Below, piece after piece: positions 1 through 8,417 of a DNA stretch of 64,000 nt. How positions within the stretch are numbered: position 1 is the stretch's first letter; the number at the start of each line of letters is the position of its first letter. The position numbers were made by a program, and so were the translations under genes. The stretch is from positions 186,001 through 250,000 of the forward strand of contig NZ_BNBL01000002.1 of the NCBI RefSeq assembly GCF_014655595.1, given 5' to 3'. The stretch is from Streptomyces griseocarneus. GTDB lineage: Bacteria; Actinomycetota; Actinomycetes; Streptomycetales; Streptomycetaceae. Under the pieces are notes generated by a model that was given only the letters and a program-made list of their open reading frames with translations, was not told where the DNA came from and ran no database searches.

Positions 1-55
1 AGTAGGTGCCGCGTCCGTCAGGACGCGGCGGGCCCGCGAGTCCGAATACCTGCCA
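1..55 (+). promoter_or_regulatory. cobalamin riboswitch, 3' portion (truncated by window edge)
   Basis: The segment ending agtccgaatacctgcc (about 40-55) matches the conserved 3' strand that closes a cobalamin riboswitch. It is preceded by a perfect hairpin (ccgcgtcc / ggacgcgg, about 10-29) typical of its peripheral arm. The conserved core would lie before base 1. A 9-bp perfect hairpin at 60-79 follows and could belong to the expression platform. The next gene is metE, a classic B12-repressed target in Streptomyces. Moderately sure, because only the 3' end is visible. Confidence 0.72.
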
Positions 56-210
56 CTGCCCGCGTGCGACCGCACGCGGTGATCTCGGTGGTCCCGTGGG
101 CGGGCCGACGGGTACGGGCGGGCACGCGTGAGGCGGCCCCGCCCCGCCCTGCCGTTCCTTCGCACCCCGTCGGCCACCGGGACGTTCCGCGACTCGCGAA
201 GGAGAGTTCC

Positions 211-2538
211 GTGGCAGCCGACCAATCCCGCCCCGCCCCGCGTTCCCTGGCCACCGTCCACGGCTACCCCCGCCAGGGGGCCGGCCGGGAGCTGAAGAAG
301 GCCGTCGAAGGCTACTGGGCCGGCCGCGTCAGCGCCGGCGAACTGCGCCGCACCGCCGCCGGCCTGCGCCGCGAGGCCTGGCGGCAACTGGCCGACGCCG
401 GCGTCCAGGAGGTCCCCACCGGCGACTTCTCGCTCTACGACCACGTCCTGGACACCACCGTCATGGTCGGCGCCGTCCCCGAGCGCCACCGCGCCCTCGT
501 GGCCGAGGACCCCCTCGACGGCTACTTCGCCATGGCCCGGGGCACCCAGCAGGCGCCGCCGCTGGAGATGACCAAGTGGTTCGACACCAACTACCACTAC
601 CTCGTCCCCGAACTGGGCCCCGGCACCGTCTTCACCGCCGACTCCGCGAAACCCGTCGGAGAACTGCGCGAGGCCCTCGACGCCGGCCACGCCGCCCGGC
701 CCGTACTGGTGGGCCCCGTCACCTACCTCCTGCTGGCCAAGCCCGCCCCCGGCACCGCCCCGGACTTCCAGCCCCTCACCCTCCTCGACCGGCTGCTGCC
801 CGTCTACGCCGAGGTGCTCGCCGACCTGCGCGCGGCCGGCGCCGAATGGGTGCAGCTCGACGAGCCCGCACTGGTCCAGGACCAGCCGCCGGCCGTGCTG
901 AACGCCGCCGCCCGCGCCTACCGCGAACTGGGCGCCCTCACCGACCGCCCCCGGCTGATCGCCGCCGCCTACTTCGACCGGCTCGGCGACGCCCTGCCGG
1001 TGCTGGCCAAGTCGCCCGTCGAGGGCCTGGCCCTGGACTTCACCGGGCCCGCCGCCGCCAACCTCGGCGACCTCGCGGCGGCCGGCGGCCTGCCCGGCAA
1101 GCGGCTGATCGCCGGCGTCGTCGACGGGCGCAACGTCTGGATCAACGACCTCGAGCAGTCCCTGGCCACCCTCGCCACCCTGCTCGGCCTCGCCGGCCGG
1201 GTCGACGTCGCCCCCTCCTGCTCCCTGCTGCACGTGCCCCTGGACGCCGCCGCCGAACGCGACGTCGATCCGCAGGTCGCCCGCTGGCTCGCCTTCGCCC
1301 GGCAGAAGACCGACGAGATCGTCACCCTCGCCCGCGGCCTGAACGAGGGCGGCGACACCATCGCCCCCCAGCTCGCCGCCAACCGCTCCGCCCGAGGATC
1401 CCGCGCCGCCTCCGCCCTCACCCGCGACCCGGCCGTACGCGCCCGCGCCGCGGCCGTCACTCCCGCCGACACCCGCCGCCCGCAGCCCTACGCCGAGCGC
1501 TCCGCCGCCCAGCGCGCCCGCCTGGGCCTGCCGTTGCTCCCCACCACCACCATCGGCTCCTTCCCGCAGACCCGCGAACTGCGCGCCGCCCGCGCCGACC
1601 TGCGCGCCGGGCGGATCGACGCCGCCGCGTACGACGAGCGCATCGCCGCCGAGATCCGCGAGGTCCTCGCCTTCCAGGAGAAGGCCGGCCTCGACGTCCT
1701 CGTCCACGGCGAGGCCGAACGCAACGACATGGTCCAGTACTTCGCCGAGCGCCTCACCGGCTACCTGGCCACCCAGCACGGCTGGGTGCAGTCCTACGGC
1801 ACCCGCTACGTGCGGCCCCCGATCCTCGCCGGCGACATCTCCCGGCCCGCTCCCATGACCGTCGAGTGGACCACCTACGCCCAGGAGCACACCGACCGCC
1901 CGGTCAAGGGCATGCTCACCGGGCCCGTCACCATGCTCGCCTGGTCCTTCGTCCGCGACGACCAGCCGCTCGCCGACACCGCCCGCCAGGTCGCCCTAGC
2001 CCTGCGGGACGAGGTCGCCGACCTGGAGGCCGCGGGCACCGCCGTCATCCAGGTCGACGAGCCCGCGCTGCGCGAGACCCTGCCGCTGCGGGCCGCCGAC
2101 CGCGCCGCCTACCTCCGGTGGGCCACCGAGGCCTTCCGGCTGGCCACCGCCGGCGTCCGGGCGGACACCCAGGTCCACACCCACATGTGCTACGCCGAGT
2201 TCGGCGACATCATGGCCGCCATCGAGGACCTGGACGCCGACGTCATCAGCCTCGAGGCCGCGCGCTCGCACATGCAGGTCGCCCGCGAACTCGCCGTGGC
2301 CGGCTACGGGCACGAGGTCGGGCCCGGCGTCTACGACATCCACTCCCCGCGCGTGCCGGACGCCGGCGAGGTCGCGGCCCTGCTGCGCAAGGGGCTCGAG
2401 GCCATCCCGGCCGAGCGCCTGTGGGTCAACCCCGACTGCGGCCTGAAGACCCGTGGCTGGGCGGAGGTGCGCGAGTCGCTGGCGAACCTGGTCGAGGGCG
2501 CCCGCCGGGTGCGGGCGGAACACGGCACCGGGCGGTAG
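211..2538 (+). CDS. metE: cobalamin-independent methionine synthase MetE
   Basis: MetE transfers a methyl group from 5-methyltetrahydropteroyl-triglutamate to homocysteine without B12 (last step of methionine synthesis, cytosol). The product is 775 aa, normal for the family. It has the duplicated barrel layout: an N-terminal half with the GRNVWIND region, and a C-terminal half starting near TIGSFPQT. The zinc/homocysteine ligands lie in HTHMCYAEF and NPDCGLKTRGW. I chose GTG 211 because gaaggag lies 7 bases upstream; an open frame extends further 5' but runs through the riboswitch leader. Expression is probably shut off by cobalamin through the upstream riboswitch. Confidence 0.96.
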   Translation: MAADQSRPAPRSLATVHGYPRQGAGRELKKAVEGYWAGRVSAGELRRTAAGLRREAWRQLADAGVQEVPTGDFSLYDHVLDTTVMVGAVPERHRALVAEDPLDGYFAMARGTQQAPPLEMTKWFDTNYHYLVPELGPGTVFTADSAKPVGELREALDAGHAARPVLVGPVTYLLLAKPAPGTAPDFQPLTLLDRLLPVYAEVLADLRAAGAEWVQLDEPALVQDQPPAVLNAAARAYRELGALTDRPRLIAAAYFDRLGDALPVLAKSPVEGLALDFTGPAAANLGDLAAAGGLPGKRLIAGVVDGRNVWINDLEQSLATLATLLGLAGRVDVAPSCSLLHVPLDAAAERDVDPQVARWLAFARQKTDEIVTLARGLNEGGDTIAPQLAANRSARGSRAASALTRDPAVRARAAAVTPADTRRPQPYAERSAAQRARLGLPLLPTTTIGSFPQTRELRAARADLRAGRIDAAAYDERIAAEIREVLAFQEKAGLDVLVHGEAERNDMVQYFAERLTGYLATQHGWVQSYGTRYVRPPILAGDISRPAPMTVEWTTYAQEHTDRPVKGMLTGPVTMLAWSFVRDDQPLADTARQVALALRDEVADLEAAGTAVIQVDEPALRETLPLRAADRAAYLRWATEAFRLATAGVRADTQVHTHMCYAEFGDIMAAIEDLDADVISLEAARSHMQVARELAVAGYGHEVGPGVYDIHSPRVPDAGEVAALLRKGLEAIPAERLWVNPDCGLKTRGWAEVRESLANLVEGARRVRAEHGTGR

Positions 2539-2566
2539 GGGTCGGGCGGCAGGCACCGCCCACCGA

Positions 2567-2633
2567 GCCGCCGCCGCGCCGGCCGGAATCCCCGCTGAGG
2601 GGCGGGGAATCCGGCCGGGCGCGGCGGCTTTTC
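2567..2633. terminator. strong bidirectional terminator
   Basis: A nearly perfect long inverted repeat (agccgccgcg...atccccgc against gcggggaat...cgcggcggctt) with a short loop around 2596-2601, followed on the + strand by cttttc. It sits between the convergent ends of metE and the phosphatase-like gene. Confidence 0.8.
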
Positions 2634-3228
2634 ACTCCGTCCCGGCTTTTGGCTCCGCCGGGGCGAGCGGGCGGCCGCAGCGCAGGTTCCAGCGCCCGGC
2701 CCGGCCGCTCAGTTCGGTCAGGGACAGCGGTGAGACGTCCAGGCGCCAGAACGCCGCCGCCGGCAGGCCGAGCGCGTGCACCAGCGCCGCCCGGACGACG
2801 GCGGGCTCCACCACGGCCAGCACCCGGCCGCCGTCCTCGGCCCGGCCGTCCAGCCACGCGCCGACCCGGTCCGTGAGCGCCGTCACCGACTCCCCGCCGT
2901 GCGGCGCGGCGTCCGGGTCCGCCAGCCACGCTGCCACCGCCTCCGGCTCGGCGGCCATCACCTCGTCCAGCGAACGGCCGCGCCAGCGGCCCGTCTCCAG
3001 ATCGCGCAGCGCGCTCACGGGCTCGGCGCCGTCCAGCCCGAGGGCGGCGGCCGTCTGACGGCAGCGCGGTGCGGGGGCCGTGACGGCCAGGTCCGCACGC
3101 GGCAGTGCCCCGGCCGCCGCGCGGGCGTCGCGCACGCCCGCCTCGTCCAGCGGGGAGCCGTCGTCGAAGCGCGCCGCCCGCAACGCGGAGCCGGTCGCGG
3201 GCGAGATCAACATCACACGCGTGGTCAT
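2632..3228 (-). CDS. histidine-phosphatase-fold protein lacking catalytic histidines
   Basis: A 198-aa member of the histidine phosphatase (phosphoglycerate mutase/CobC) superfamily by overall pattern: N-terminal strand, a CRQTAAAL motif like the family's RxRQTA, an LETGRWRGRSLDEV segment and HGGESVTALTDRV. The family's catalytic RHG is replaced by SPAT (LISPATGSALR), and the second catalytic histidine (usually SHGG) is replaced in VVEPAVVRAAL. It may therefore bind rather than hydrolyse, or have another job. ATG 3228 follows ggagaggacc. It diverges from the riboswitch-led cbtBA genes, which suggests a link to cobalt or cobamide metabolism; that link is inference. Confidence 0.8.
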   Translation of the reverse strand: MTTRVMLISPATGSALRAARFDDGSPLDEAGVRDARAAAGALPRADLAVTAPAPRCRQTAAALGLDGAEPVSALRDLETGRWRGRSLDEVMAAEPEAVAAWLADPDAAPHGGESVTALTDRVGAWLDGRAEDGGRVLAVVEPAVVRAALVHALGLPAAAFWRLDVSPLSLTELSGRAGRWNLRCGRPLAPAEPKAGTE

Positions 3229-3329
3229 GGTCCTCTCCTCCCGGGGCGCTCGTGCCCACGCGCCCAGCAGACCACGGGCTTTGGCGGGGGAGTGCGCCGG
3301 GGGCGTGCATCCGTACGCCCGTAGCGCGG

Positions 3330-3475
3330 TGGCGGACCAGGCGGTACGGTCGCGTGTACATGACGACGGTGCGTTCGGAAGCCGGTGCGAATCCGGCACG
3401 GTCGCGCCACTGTGTACCTGGCGGGCACCCCGGTCGGCTCCGGGGTCGGCGGCAGGAAAGTCAGACCCGCCACCG
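3330..3475 (+). promoter_or_regulatory. cobalamin riboswitch upstream of cbtBA
   Basis: Contains the hallmark core gaagccggtgcgaatccggc (3378-3397), the B12 box gcgccactgtg (about 3404-3414) and the closing strand gtcagacccgcc (3460-3471), which can pair with the ggcggaccaggcgg region near 3330. It lies in the untranslated leader of cbtB. It is expected to lower cbtBA expression when adenosylcobalamin is abundant. The exact 5' boundary is approximate. Confidence 0.93.
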
Positions 3476-3523
3476 TCGTCGAGCACCAACGACCGGGACG
3501 CGTGTTCCCCAGGAGGTTCTGTC

Positions 3524-3748
3524 ATGGCCCAGTCCGCCGCCCCCGTTTCCAGCCGCCCCGCCCTGCCGGAGATCGCCCCCATCTCGTTCAAGGAGATAGC
3601 CCCCTGGCTGGCCTTCGGCGGGATCCTGATGCTGGTCCTGCTGTACTTCGTCGGCGCGGAGCAGGGCGCCACCTCCCTCATCGCGGGCAAGGACGTCCAC
3701 GAGTGGGTGCACGACGGCCGCCACCTGCTCGGCTTCCCCTGCCACTGA
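3524..3748 (+). CDS. cbtB: cobalt transporter subunit CbtB
   Basis: A 74-aa protein with one central membrane helix (about residues 28-44, LAFGGILMLVLLYFVG) and a histidine-rich C-terminus (HEWVHDGRHLLGFPCH) that could capture Co(II). This is the standard make-up of CbtB, the small subunit of the CbtAB cobalt uptake system. ATG 3524 follows aggaggttctgtc. The gene is led by a cobalamin riboswitch and followed after 20 bp by cbtA, as in other B12 regulons. Confidence 0.92.
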   Translation: MAQSAAPVSSRPALPEIAPISFKEIAPWLAFGGILMLVLLYFVGAEQGATSLIAGKDVHEWVHDGRHLLGFPCH

Positions 3749-3768
3749 TCCCGCGGGAGCACGAGCCC

Positions 3769-4536
3769 ATGAACTCCGTATCCGTAAGGGCCCTGCTCGT
3801 ACGGGGCATGCTGGCCGGCCTGGCCACCGGCGTGCTGGCCCTGATCACGGCCTACCTGCTCGGCGAGCCCCACGTGGACTCGGCCATCGCGTTCGAGGAG
3901 GCCAACAGCCACGACCACGGCCACGACGACGGCGTGGAGCTGGTCAGCCGGACCATGCAGGCCACCGGCGGCCTCGCCACCGGCGTCCTGGTCTACGGCG
4001 TGGCGCTGGGCGGCATCGCCGCGCTGGCGTTCTGCGTGGCCCTGGGCCGCATCGGCCGCTTCGGCCCGCGCGCGACCGCGGCGCTGGTCGCGCTGGGCGC
4101 GTTCGTGGCGGTCTTCCTGGTGCCGTTCCTGAAGTACCCGGCCAACCCGCCGGCCGTCGGCGACCCGGACACCCTGAACCAGCGCACCGCGCTGTTCTTC
4201 CTGATGATCGCGCTCAGCGTGCTGCTCGCGATCGCCGCGGTCATCCTGGGCCGGCGCCTCGCGCCGCGCCTGGGCAACTGGAACGCCACCGTGGCGGCCT
4301 GCGCCGCCCTGGTCGTCGCGCTCGGGTTGGCGTTCGCGTTCCTGCCCTCCGGCGACAACGTCCCGGAGCACTTCCCGGCGTCGCTGCTGTGGGAGTTCCG
4401 CATGTCCTCCCTCGCCATCGAGCTCGTGCTGTGGACCGGCTTCGGCCTGATCTTCGGTGAGCTCGCCGAGCGGCTCATCGTGCCGAAGGCCGCGGAGCGG
4501 GACGAGCGGCAGCCGGAGACGGCAGCCGTCAGCTGA
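3769..4536 (+). CDS. cbtA: cobalt transporter subunit CbtA
   Basis: A 255-aa polytopic membrane protein of the CbtA family. A first helix near residues 5-25 is followed by an extracytoplasmic His/Asp-rich loop (NSHDHGHDDG) suited to metal binding, then roughly five more helices. It forms the membrane component of riboswitch-controlled cobalt import together with CbtB, 20 bp upstream and presumably on the same transcript. Cobalt specificity is inferred from the cobalamin riboswitch and family. Confidence 0.92.
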   Translation: MNSVSVRALLVRGMLAGLATGVLALITAYLLGEPHVDSAIAFEEANSHDHGHDDGVELVSRTMQATGGLATGVLVYGVALGGIAALAFCVALGRIGRFGPRATAALVALGAFVAVFLVPFLKYPANPPAVGDPDTLNQRTALFFLMIALSVLLAIAAVILGRRLAPRLGNWNATVAACAALVVALGLAFAFLPSGDNVPEHFPASLLWEFRMSSLAIELVLWTGFGLIFGELAERLIVPKAAERDERQPETAAVS

Positions 4537-4548
4537 TCGTGCGCGTCG

Positions 4549-5355
4549 TCACCGGACGCCGGACGGGCCGAAGCGGGCCCGTCCGGCGTTCGCGCGTACG
4601 GCCGGCATCCGCTCCACCGTCCGCGCCCAGCCGAACTCCTCCGCACGCGCCCGCGCCGTCGCCCGCCGCGCCTCCTCGGGCCAGGCCAGCACGCGCGTCA
4701 CCGCGTCCGCCATCCCCGCGGCGGATCCGGCGGGCGCCACGGCCCCCGCCCCCGGCACCACCAGCTCGCGCGCCGCCCCGCGATCGGCCGTCACCACCGG
4801 CGTCCCGCACGCCGGCGCCTCCAGCGCCGACAGCCCGAACGACTCCACCGCGCACGGCACCAGCGCCACGTCAGCCCGCGCGAGCACCGCGGCCACGCCC
4901 CGGCGTCCGGCCACATGACCGTGGAAACGCACTGGCAGCCCCGCCGTCGCCGCCCACCGCTCGAGGCGCCCGCGTTCCGGCCCGTCGCCCAGCACGTCCA
5001 GGCGGACGTCCATGCCGCGCCGGCGCAGCACCGCCACGGCCCTCAGCGGCAGATGGGGCCACTTCTCCGCCGACAGCCGCCCCGAGTACACCAATCCGAC
5101 GCCGTCACCGCGCCCCGGGGCCGGGGCGAACACCTCCAGATCGACGCCCAGCGGCACCCGGTGCAACACCACCCGGCCGCCCAGCCGGCCGAACTCCGCG
5201 GCCGAGAAGGCCGACGCGGCGACCACGGCGTCGAACGCCCCGGCCAGGCGCCGGTTCCAGGCGTCGGCCGCCCGGCCCAGCGGCAGCCACCGACGGCACG
5301 GGGCGAGGCTCCAGGGGGCCACGTCGTGCACCGAGACCACGAAGACGGCGCTCAC
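4549..5355 (-). CDS. N-terminally truncated GT4 glycosyltransferase (probable deletion fusion)
   Basis: The last ~230 residues form the C-terminal Rossmann domain of a GT-B family 4 glycosyltransferase: VPLGVDLEVF, VGLVYSGRLSAEKW, and the nucleotide-sugar E-x7-E motif ESFGLSALE. A full enzyme is about 370-400 aa; here the acceptor domain is missing. The first ~20 residues (VSAVFVVSVHDVAP...) look instead like the start of a DUF2334 polysaccharide deacetylase, a gene often found next to such glycosyltransferases. An in-frame deletion joining two neighbours is the simplest explanation. GTG 5355 is the chosen start. Function is probably lost or changed. Confidence 0.7.
   Translation of the reverse strand: MSAVFVVSVHDVAPWSLAPCRRWLPLGRAADAWNRRLAGAFDAVVAASAFSAAEFGRLGGRVVLHRVPLGVDLEVFAPAPGRGDGVGLVYSGRLSAEKWPHLPLRAVAVLRRRGMDVRLDVLGDGPERGRLERWAATAGLPVRFHGHVAGRRGVAAVLARADVALVPCAVESFGLSALEAPACGTPVVTADRGAARELVVPGAGAVAPAGSAAGMADAVTRVLAWPEEARRATARARAEEFGWARTVERMPAVRANAGRARFGPSGVR
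4557..4588. terminator. bidirectional terminator hairpin
   Basis: A perfect 12-bp inverted repeat (cgccggacgggc / gcccgtccggcg) around an 8-base loop, between the convergent cbtA and glycosyltransferase genes. It overlaps the last codons of the glycosyltransferase. Confidence 0.7.
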
Positions 5356-5471
5356 AGGGCCAAGCGTCCCCCCGCCGCGCGGACGTGCGGTGTACGCGCG
5401 ATGAACGGTCCGCCTCCGGGAAGCGCCCGGTACGGTGGTGCTCACCAGCACAGAAATACGGGGGAAGTGCC

Positions 5472-6200
5472 ATGTCGTACCCGCTTGTTGAGGCCGGTCA
5501 CGCCGCTCGCCGCTGCGCACCGCCGGCCCCGCCGCCCTTCGTCCACCACGGCCCCGGGCTGCTCACCGAGGCCCTCGCGCCGATACCCGCGCAGGCGGTG
5601 GCGGCGTTCACCGAGTCCTGGGACGACCTGCCCGCCGACGCCCACCTCGGCTCCGCCACGCCCTACCGCTTCCGCCGCTACGGCAGGTTCCGCATCGCCG
5701 GCGACGACCTGGAGCGGCTGCCGCACGTCGCCTTCTTCCAGGACCGGGCCGTCAACAAGGTCAACGGCGGCGTGCCGCGCATGTTCGCCCCGCTGGACGA
5801 CGCCGTGGCGGGCGGGCCCGTGCTGAGCGCGGTCGTCCGTACGCTCCGGGAGCACCTGCCCGGCCCGCGCACCGGCACCGGCCTGTGCGGGGTCCACCAG
5901 ATCCGCGTCACCGCCACGGACACCACGGACGGTCATCCGGCGCCCGAGGGCGTCCACCGGGACGGGCACAGCTACGTCGCCCAGGTGCTGATCCGGCGCG
6001 AGGACGTCCGGGGCGCCGAGTCGTGCCTGTACGACCTGGACCGGCGGCCCGTGTACAGGGCCTCGCTGAGCGCTCCGCTGGAGACGATCGTCCTGGACGA
6101 CCGGCGCGTTCTGCACGACGTCTCGCCGATGCGCCCGGCGCCGGGCGCGCGCAGGGGCGTACGGGACATGCTGCTCGTCGACTTCTTCCCGGCGGCCTGA
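5472..6200 (+). CDS. 2OG-Fe(II) dioxygenase of the BsmA/amino-acid hydroxylase type
   Basis: A 242-aa protein resembling the 2OG-Fe_Oxy_2 family (PF10014), which includes bacterial free-amino-acid hydroxylases. Visible features are the iron-binding HRDG (in EGVHRDGHSYVAQV), a later VLHDVSPM histidine, and the N-terminal RYGRF segment typical of the family. Oxidative hydroxylation of a small substrate, possibly an amino acid, is the family role; the substrate here is unknown. ATG 5472 is preceded by ggggaag. It stands alone, diverging from the truncated glycosyltransferase. Confidence 0.82.
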   Translation: MSYPLVEAGHAARRCAPPAPPPFVHHGPGLLTEALAPIPAQAVAAFTESWDDLPADAHLGSATPYRFRRYGRFRIAGDDLERLPHVAFFQDRAVNKVNGGVPRMFAPLDDAVAGGPVLSAVVRTLREHLPGPRTGTGLCGVHQIRVTATDTTDGHPAPEGVHRDGHSYVAQVLIRREDVRGAESCLYDLDRRPVYRASLSAPLETIVLDDRRVLHDVSPMRPAPGARRGVRDMLLVDFFPAA

Positions 6201-6274
6201 ACCGGGGGCGGTGGGGGCAACGCGCGGGGCCAGGTGCAGACTTGGCCCCGACACACCCGCACTGAGGAGATCGC

Positions 6275-6805
6275 ATGCGCTACGCGGACGGCCCCACGGC
6301 CCACGAAGAGGTCCACATCCAGGCGGCGCCGCCCGAGGTCTGGAAGATGGTGACGGACATCGAGCTGCCCGCCCGCTTCAGCCCCGAGCTGCGGCGCGCC
6401 GAGTGGCTGGACGGTGCCACCGAGGCCGTACTGGGCGCGGCCTTCGCCGGCCACAACCACAATCCGGTGCTGGGCGACTGGCGGACCGTCTCCCACGTGG
6501 TCGCGCTGGAGCCCGAGCGGGCGTTCGGCTGGGCGGTCACCGACCCCGACGGCATATACGGGGGCGGCCCCGCCGACCCGGCGCACCCGATGGCCACCTG
6601 GACGTTCACCCTCGAGCCCGCGTCGGAGGGCACGCTGCTGCGGCTGTCCGTGCGGCTCGGCCCGGCCCGCTCCGGGGTCAGCCTGGCGACGGACCGCATG
6701 CCGGACAAGGAGGAGGCGATCATCGAGCACCGGCTCGGCGACCTCCGCGCCGGCATGCGGACCACCCTCCAGGGCATCAAGGACCTCGCCGAGGGACGCG
6801 CCTGA
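6275..6805 (+). CDS. SRPBCC (START-like) family protein
   Basis: A 176-aa protein with the SRPBCC/polyketide-cyclase-like pattern: HEEVHIQAAPPEVWKMVTD at the start, strands leading to MATWTFTLEP, and a long C-terminal helix near residues 140-170. These helix-grip proteins bind hydrophobic ligands or act as cyclases and ring-modifying enzymes. No catalytic signature lets me narrow it. ATG 6275 lies about 11 bases after gaggag. Single gene. Confidence 0.85.
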   Translation: MRYADGPTAHEEVHIQAAPPEVWKMVTDIELPARFSPELRRAEWLDGATEAVLGAAFAGHNHNPVLGDWRTVSHVVALEPERAFGWAVTDPDGIYGGGPADPAHPMATWTFTLEPASEGTLLRLSVRLGPARSGVSLATDRMPDKEEAIIEHRLGDLRAGMRTTLQGIKDLAEGRA

Positions 6806-6917
6806 CGGCTCGCCGGCCCCCCTCGGCGGGAAGGGCGCGTACGGAGATCGGGCGCGGTATCCGGGTGCGACGGCCAGTCTCATGCGGAAAAGCCCGGTAT
6901 CCGGTGAAGCTGATGCC

Positions 6918-7850
6918 ATGACCAAGATCAAGGCCGTCGCCTTCAGCTCCTACGGCTCCGCCGACGTGCTCCGGCTCACCGACGTCGACCAGCCGGTCCC
7001 GGGGCCCGGGCAGGTGCGGATCGCCGTGCGCTGCGCCGGCGTCAACCCGCTCGACCACAAGATCCGCAGCGGTGCCATGGCCGGCCTCTTCCCCGTCGGC
7101 CTGCCGCACGTCCCCGGCGTGGAGGCCTCCGGGGTGGTGGAGGCGGTGGGGGAGGGCGTGGTGGGGGTGCAGGCGGGGGACGCGGTCCTCGGCCGCACCG
7201 CCACCGGCGCCTATGCCGAACAGGCCCTGGCCCCGGCCGAGGAGCTGATGATCAAGCCGCTCTCCCTGCCCTGGGAGGAGGCGGCCGCCCTGCCGGTGGC
7301 CGCCGAGACGGCCTGGCGGGCGCTGAACCTGCTGGCCCTGAACGAGGGCGAGACCGTGCTCGTGCACGGCGCGGCCGGGGGAGTGGGCACGCTGGCGGTG
7401 CAGTTCGCCCGCGCCCGGGACGTCCGGGTCATCGGCACGGCCAGTGAGTTCAACCACGAGTACCTGCGCGGGCTGGGCGCGATTCCGGTGGCCTACGGCG
7501 AGGGGCTCGCCGACCGGGTGCGCGAGGCCGCGCCCGGCGGTGTGGACGCCGCGCTGGACGCGGTCGGCAAGGGCGACGCCGTCGGGATTTCGGTCCAGCT
7601 CACCGGCGCCCCGGGGCGGGTGGTGAGCATCGCCGACCCCGAGGGCGCCCGCCGCAGCGGCGCCCGCTTCAGCTCCGGCGGTCCCGCCTCCGGGACCGGT
7701 CCGGCCCTCACCGCCGCCCTGGCCCTGCACGAGGCCGGCATCCTCCAGCTGCCGATCCACCGCGTCTACCGCCTGCACGAGGCGGCCGAGGCCCACCGGG
7801 CCAGTGAGCACGGCCATCTGACGGGGAAGATCGTGCTGGCGGTGGCGTGA
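6918..7850 (+). CDS. NADP-dependent quinone-oxidoreductase-like MDR enzyme
   Basis: A 310-aa medium-chain dehydrogenase/reductase without the zinc ligands, so of the quinone oxidoreductase class. The N-terminal GroES-like domain contains CAGVNPLDHKIRSG; the Rossmann domain has VHGAAGGVGTLAVQFAR at about 145-165; the C-terminus ends with HLTGKIVLAV. It would reduce quinones or enones with NADPH in the cytosol. ATG 6918 follows ggtgaag. Physiological substrate unknown. Confidence 0.88.
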   Translation: MTKIKAVAFSSYGSADVLRLTDVDQPVPGPGQVRIAVRCAGVNPLDHKIRSGAMAGLFPVGLPHVPGVEASGVVEAVGEGVVGVQAGDAVLGRTATGAYAEQALAPAEELMIKPLSLPWEEAAALPVAAETAWRALNLLALNEGETVLVHGAAGGVGTLAVQFARARDVRVIGTASEFNHEYLRGLGAIPVAYGEGLADRVREAAPGGVDAALDAVGKGDAVGISVQLTGAPGRVVSIADPEGARRSGARFSSGGPASGTGPALTAALALHEAGILQLPIHRVYRLHEAAEAHRASEHGHLTGKIVLAVA

Positions 7851-7874
7851 GAGGGGCCGGGGGCCCGGATGCGG

Positions 7875-7911
7875 CTGTGCCCGGCACGCGGGATGCGCGT
7901 GCCGGGCACAG
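7875..7911. terminator. bidirectional terminator hairpin
   Basis: A perfect 16-bp inverted repeat (ctgtgcccggcacgcg and its complement at 7896-7911) with a 5-base loop, between the convergent oxidoreductase and NlpC/P60 genes. Confidence 0.85.
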
Positions 7912-7923
7912 GGCGTCCGGCGG

Positions 7924-8397
7924 CTACTTGACGCGGCCGTACCAGACGCTGTTGCTCCAGATCTTCTCCAGCCGGACGGTGGTGCCGGGCTTGGGGGCGT
8001 GCCAGATCTTGTTGTTACCCGCGTAGATACCCACGTGGTAGACGTTGCTTCCGGAGTGGAAGAACACCAGGTCACCCGTCTGGCGCGAGCCGCCGGAGAT
8101 GTGACGGGTCTTGTTGTACTGGTCGGCGGCGGTGCGCGGGAGCGACTTGCCGACCTTCTTGAACGAGTAGAGCGTCAGGCCCGAGCAGTCGAACCGGTTC
8201 GGACCGGTGGCGCCCCACTGGTAGGGGGAGCCCTTCTTGGAGGCCGCGACCTTCAGAGCCTGCTCGCCGGCGGTGGCGGCCGACGCGTCGGGGGCGAGGC
8301 CCGGGACGAGCACCGACGCCGCCAGGGTGGCGACGGTGAGGGCGGACGCGGTACCGGCCCGCTTGGCGAGCGCGGGTATTCGAGGCAGCGCAGACAT
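7924..8397 (-). CDS. secreted NlpC/P60 (C40) peptidoglycan hydrolase
   Basis: A 157-aa secreted cell-wall endopeptidase expected to cut stem peptides in peptidoglycan. The signal peptide is residues ~1-41, ending PDASAATA. The NlpC/P60 domain fills the rest, with catalytic Cys71 (NRFDCSGL), His121 (NVYHVGIY) and a third polar residue, His133 (KIWHAP). The domain is short and lacks extra wall-binding modules. I chose ATG 8397, preceded by gaaggg; ATG 8415 in the same frame abuts the aptamer and is less likely. A c-di-AMP riboswitch lies in its leader. Confidence 0.93.
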   Translation of the reverse strand: MSALPRIPALAKRAGTASALTVATLAASVLVPGLAPDASAATAGEQALKVAASKKGSPYQWGATGPNRFDCSGLTLYSFKKVGKSLPRTAADQYNKTRHISGGSRQTGDLVFFHSGSNVYHVGIYAGNNKIWHAPKPGTTVRLEKIWSNSVWYGRVK

Positions 8398-8417
8398 GCC
8401 TAAGCCCTTCGACATCC

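Noticed and set aside
576..2876. Very long Arg/Pro-rich open frame within metE
   Set aside because: A frame-shifted shadow of metE created by high-GC codon bias; no domain and no ribosome site.
2632..4371. 579-residue minus-strand frame covering cbtBA
   Set aside because: Only its last 198 residues are a real protein; the rest is antisense to the riboswitch and cbtBA genes.
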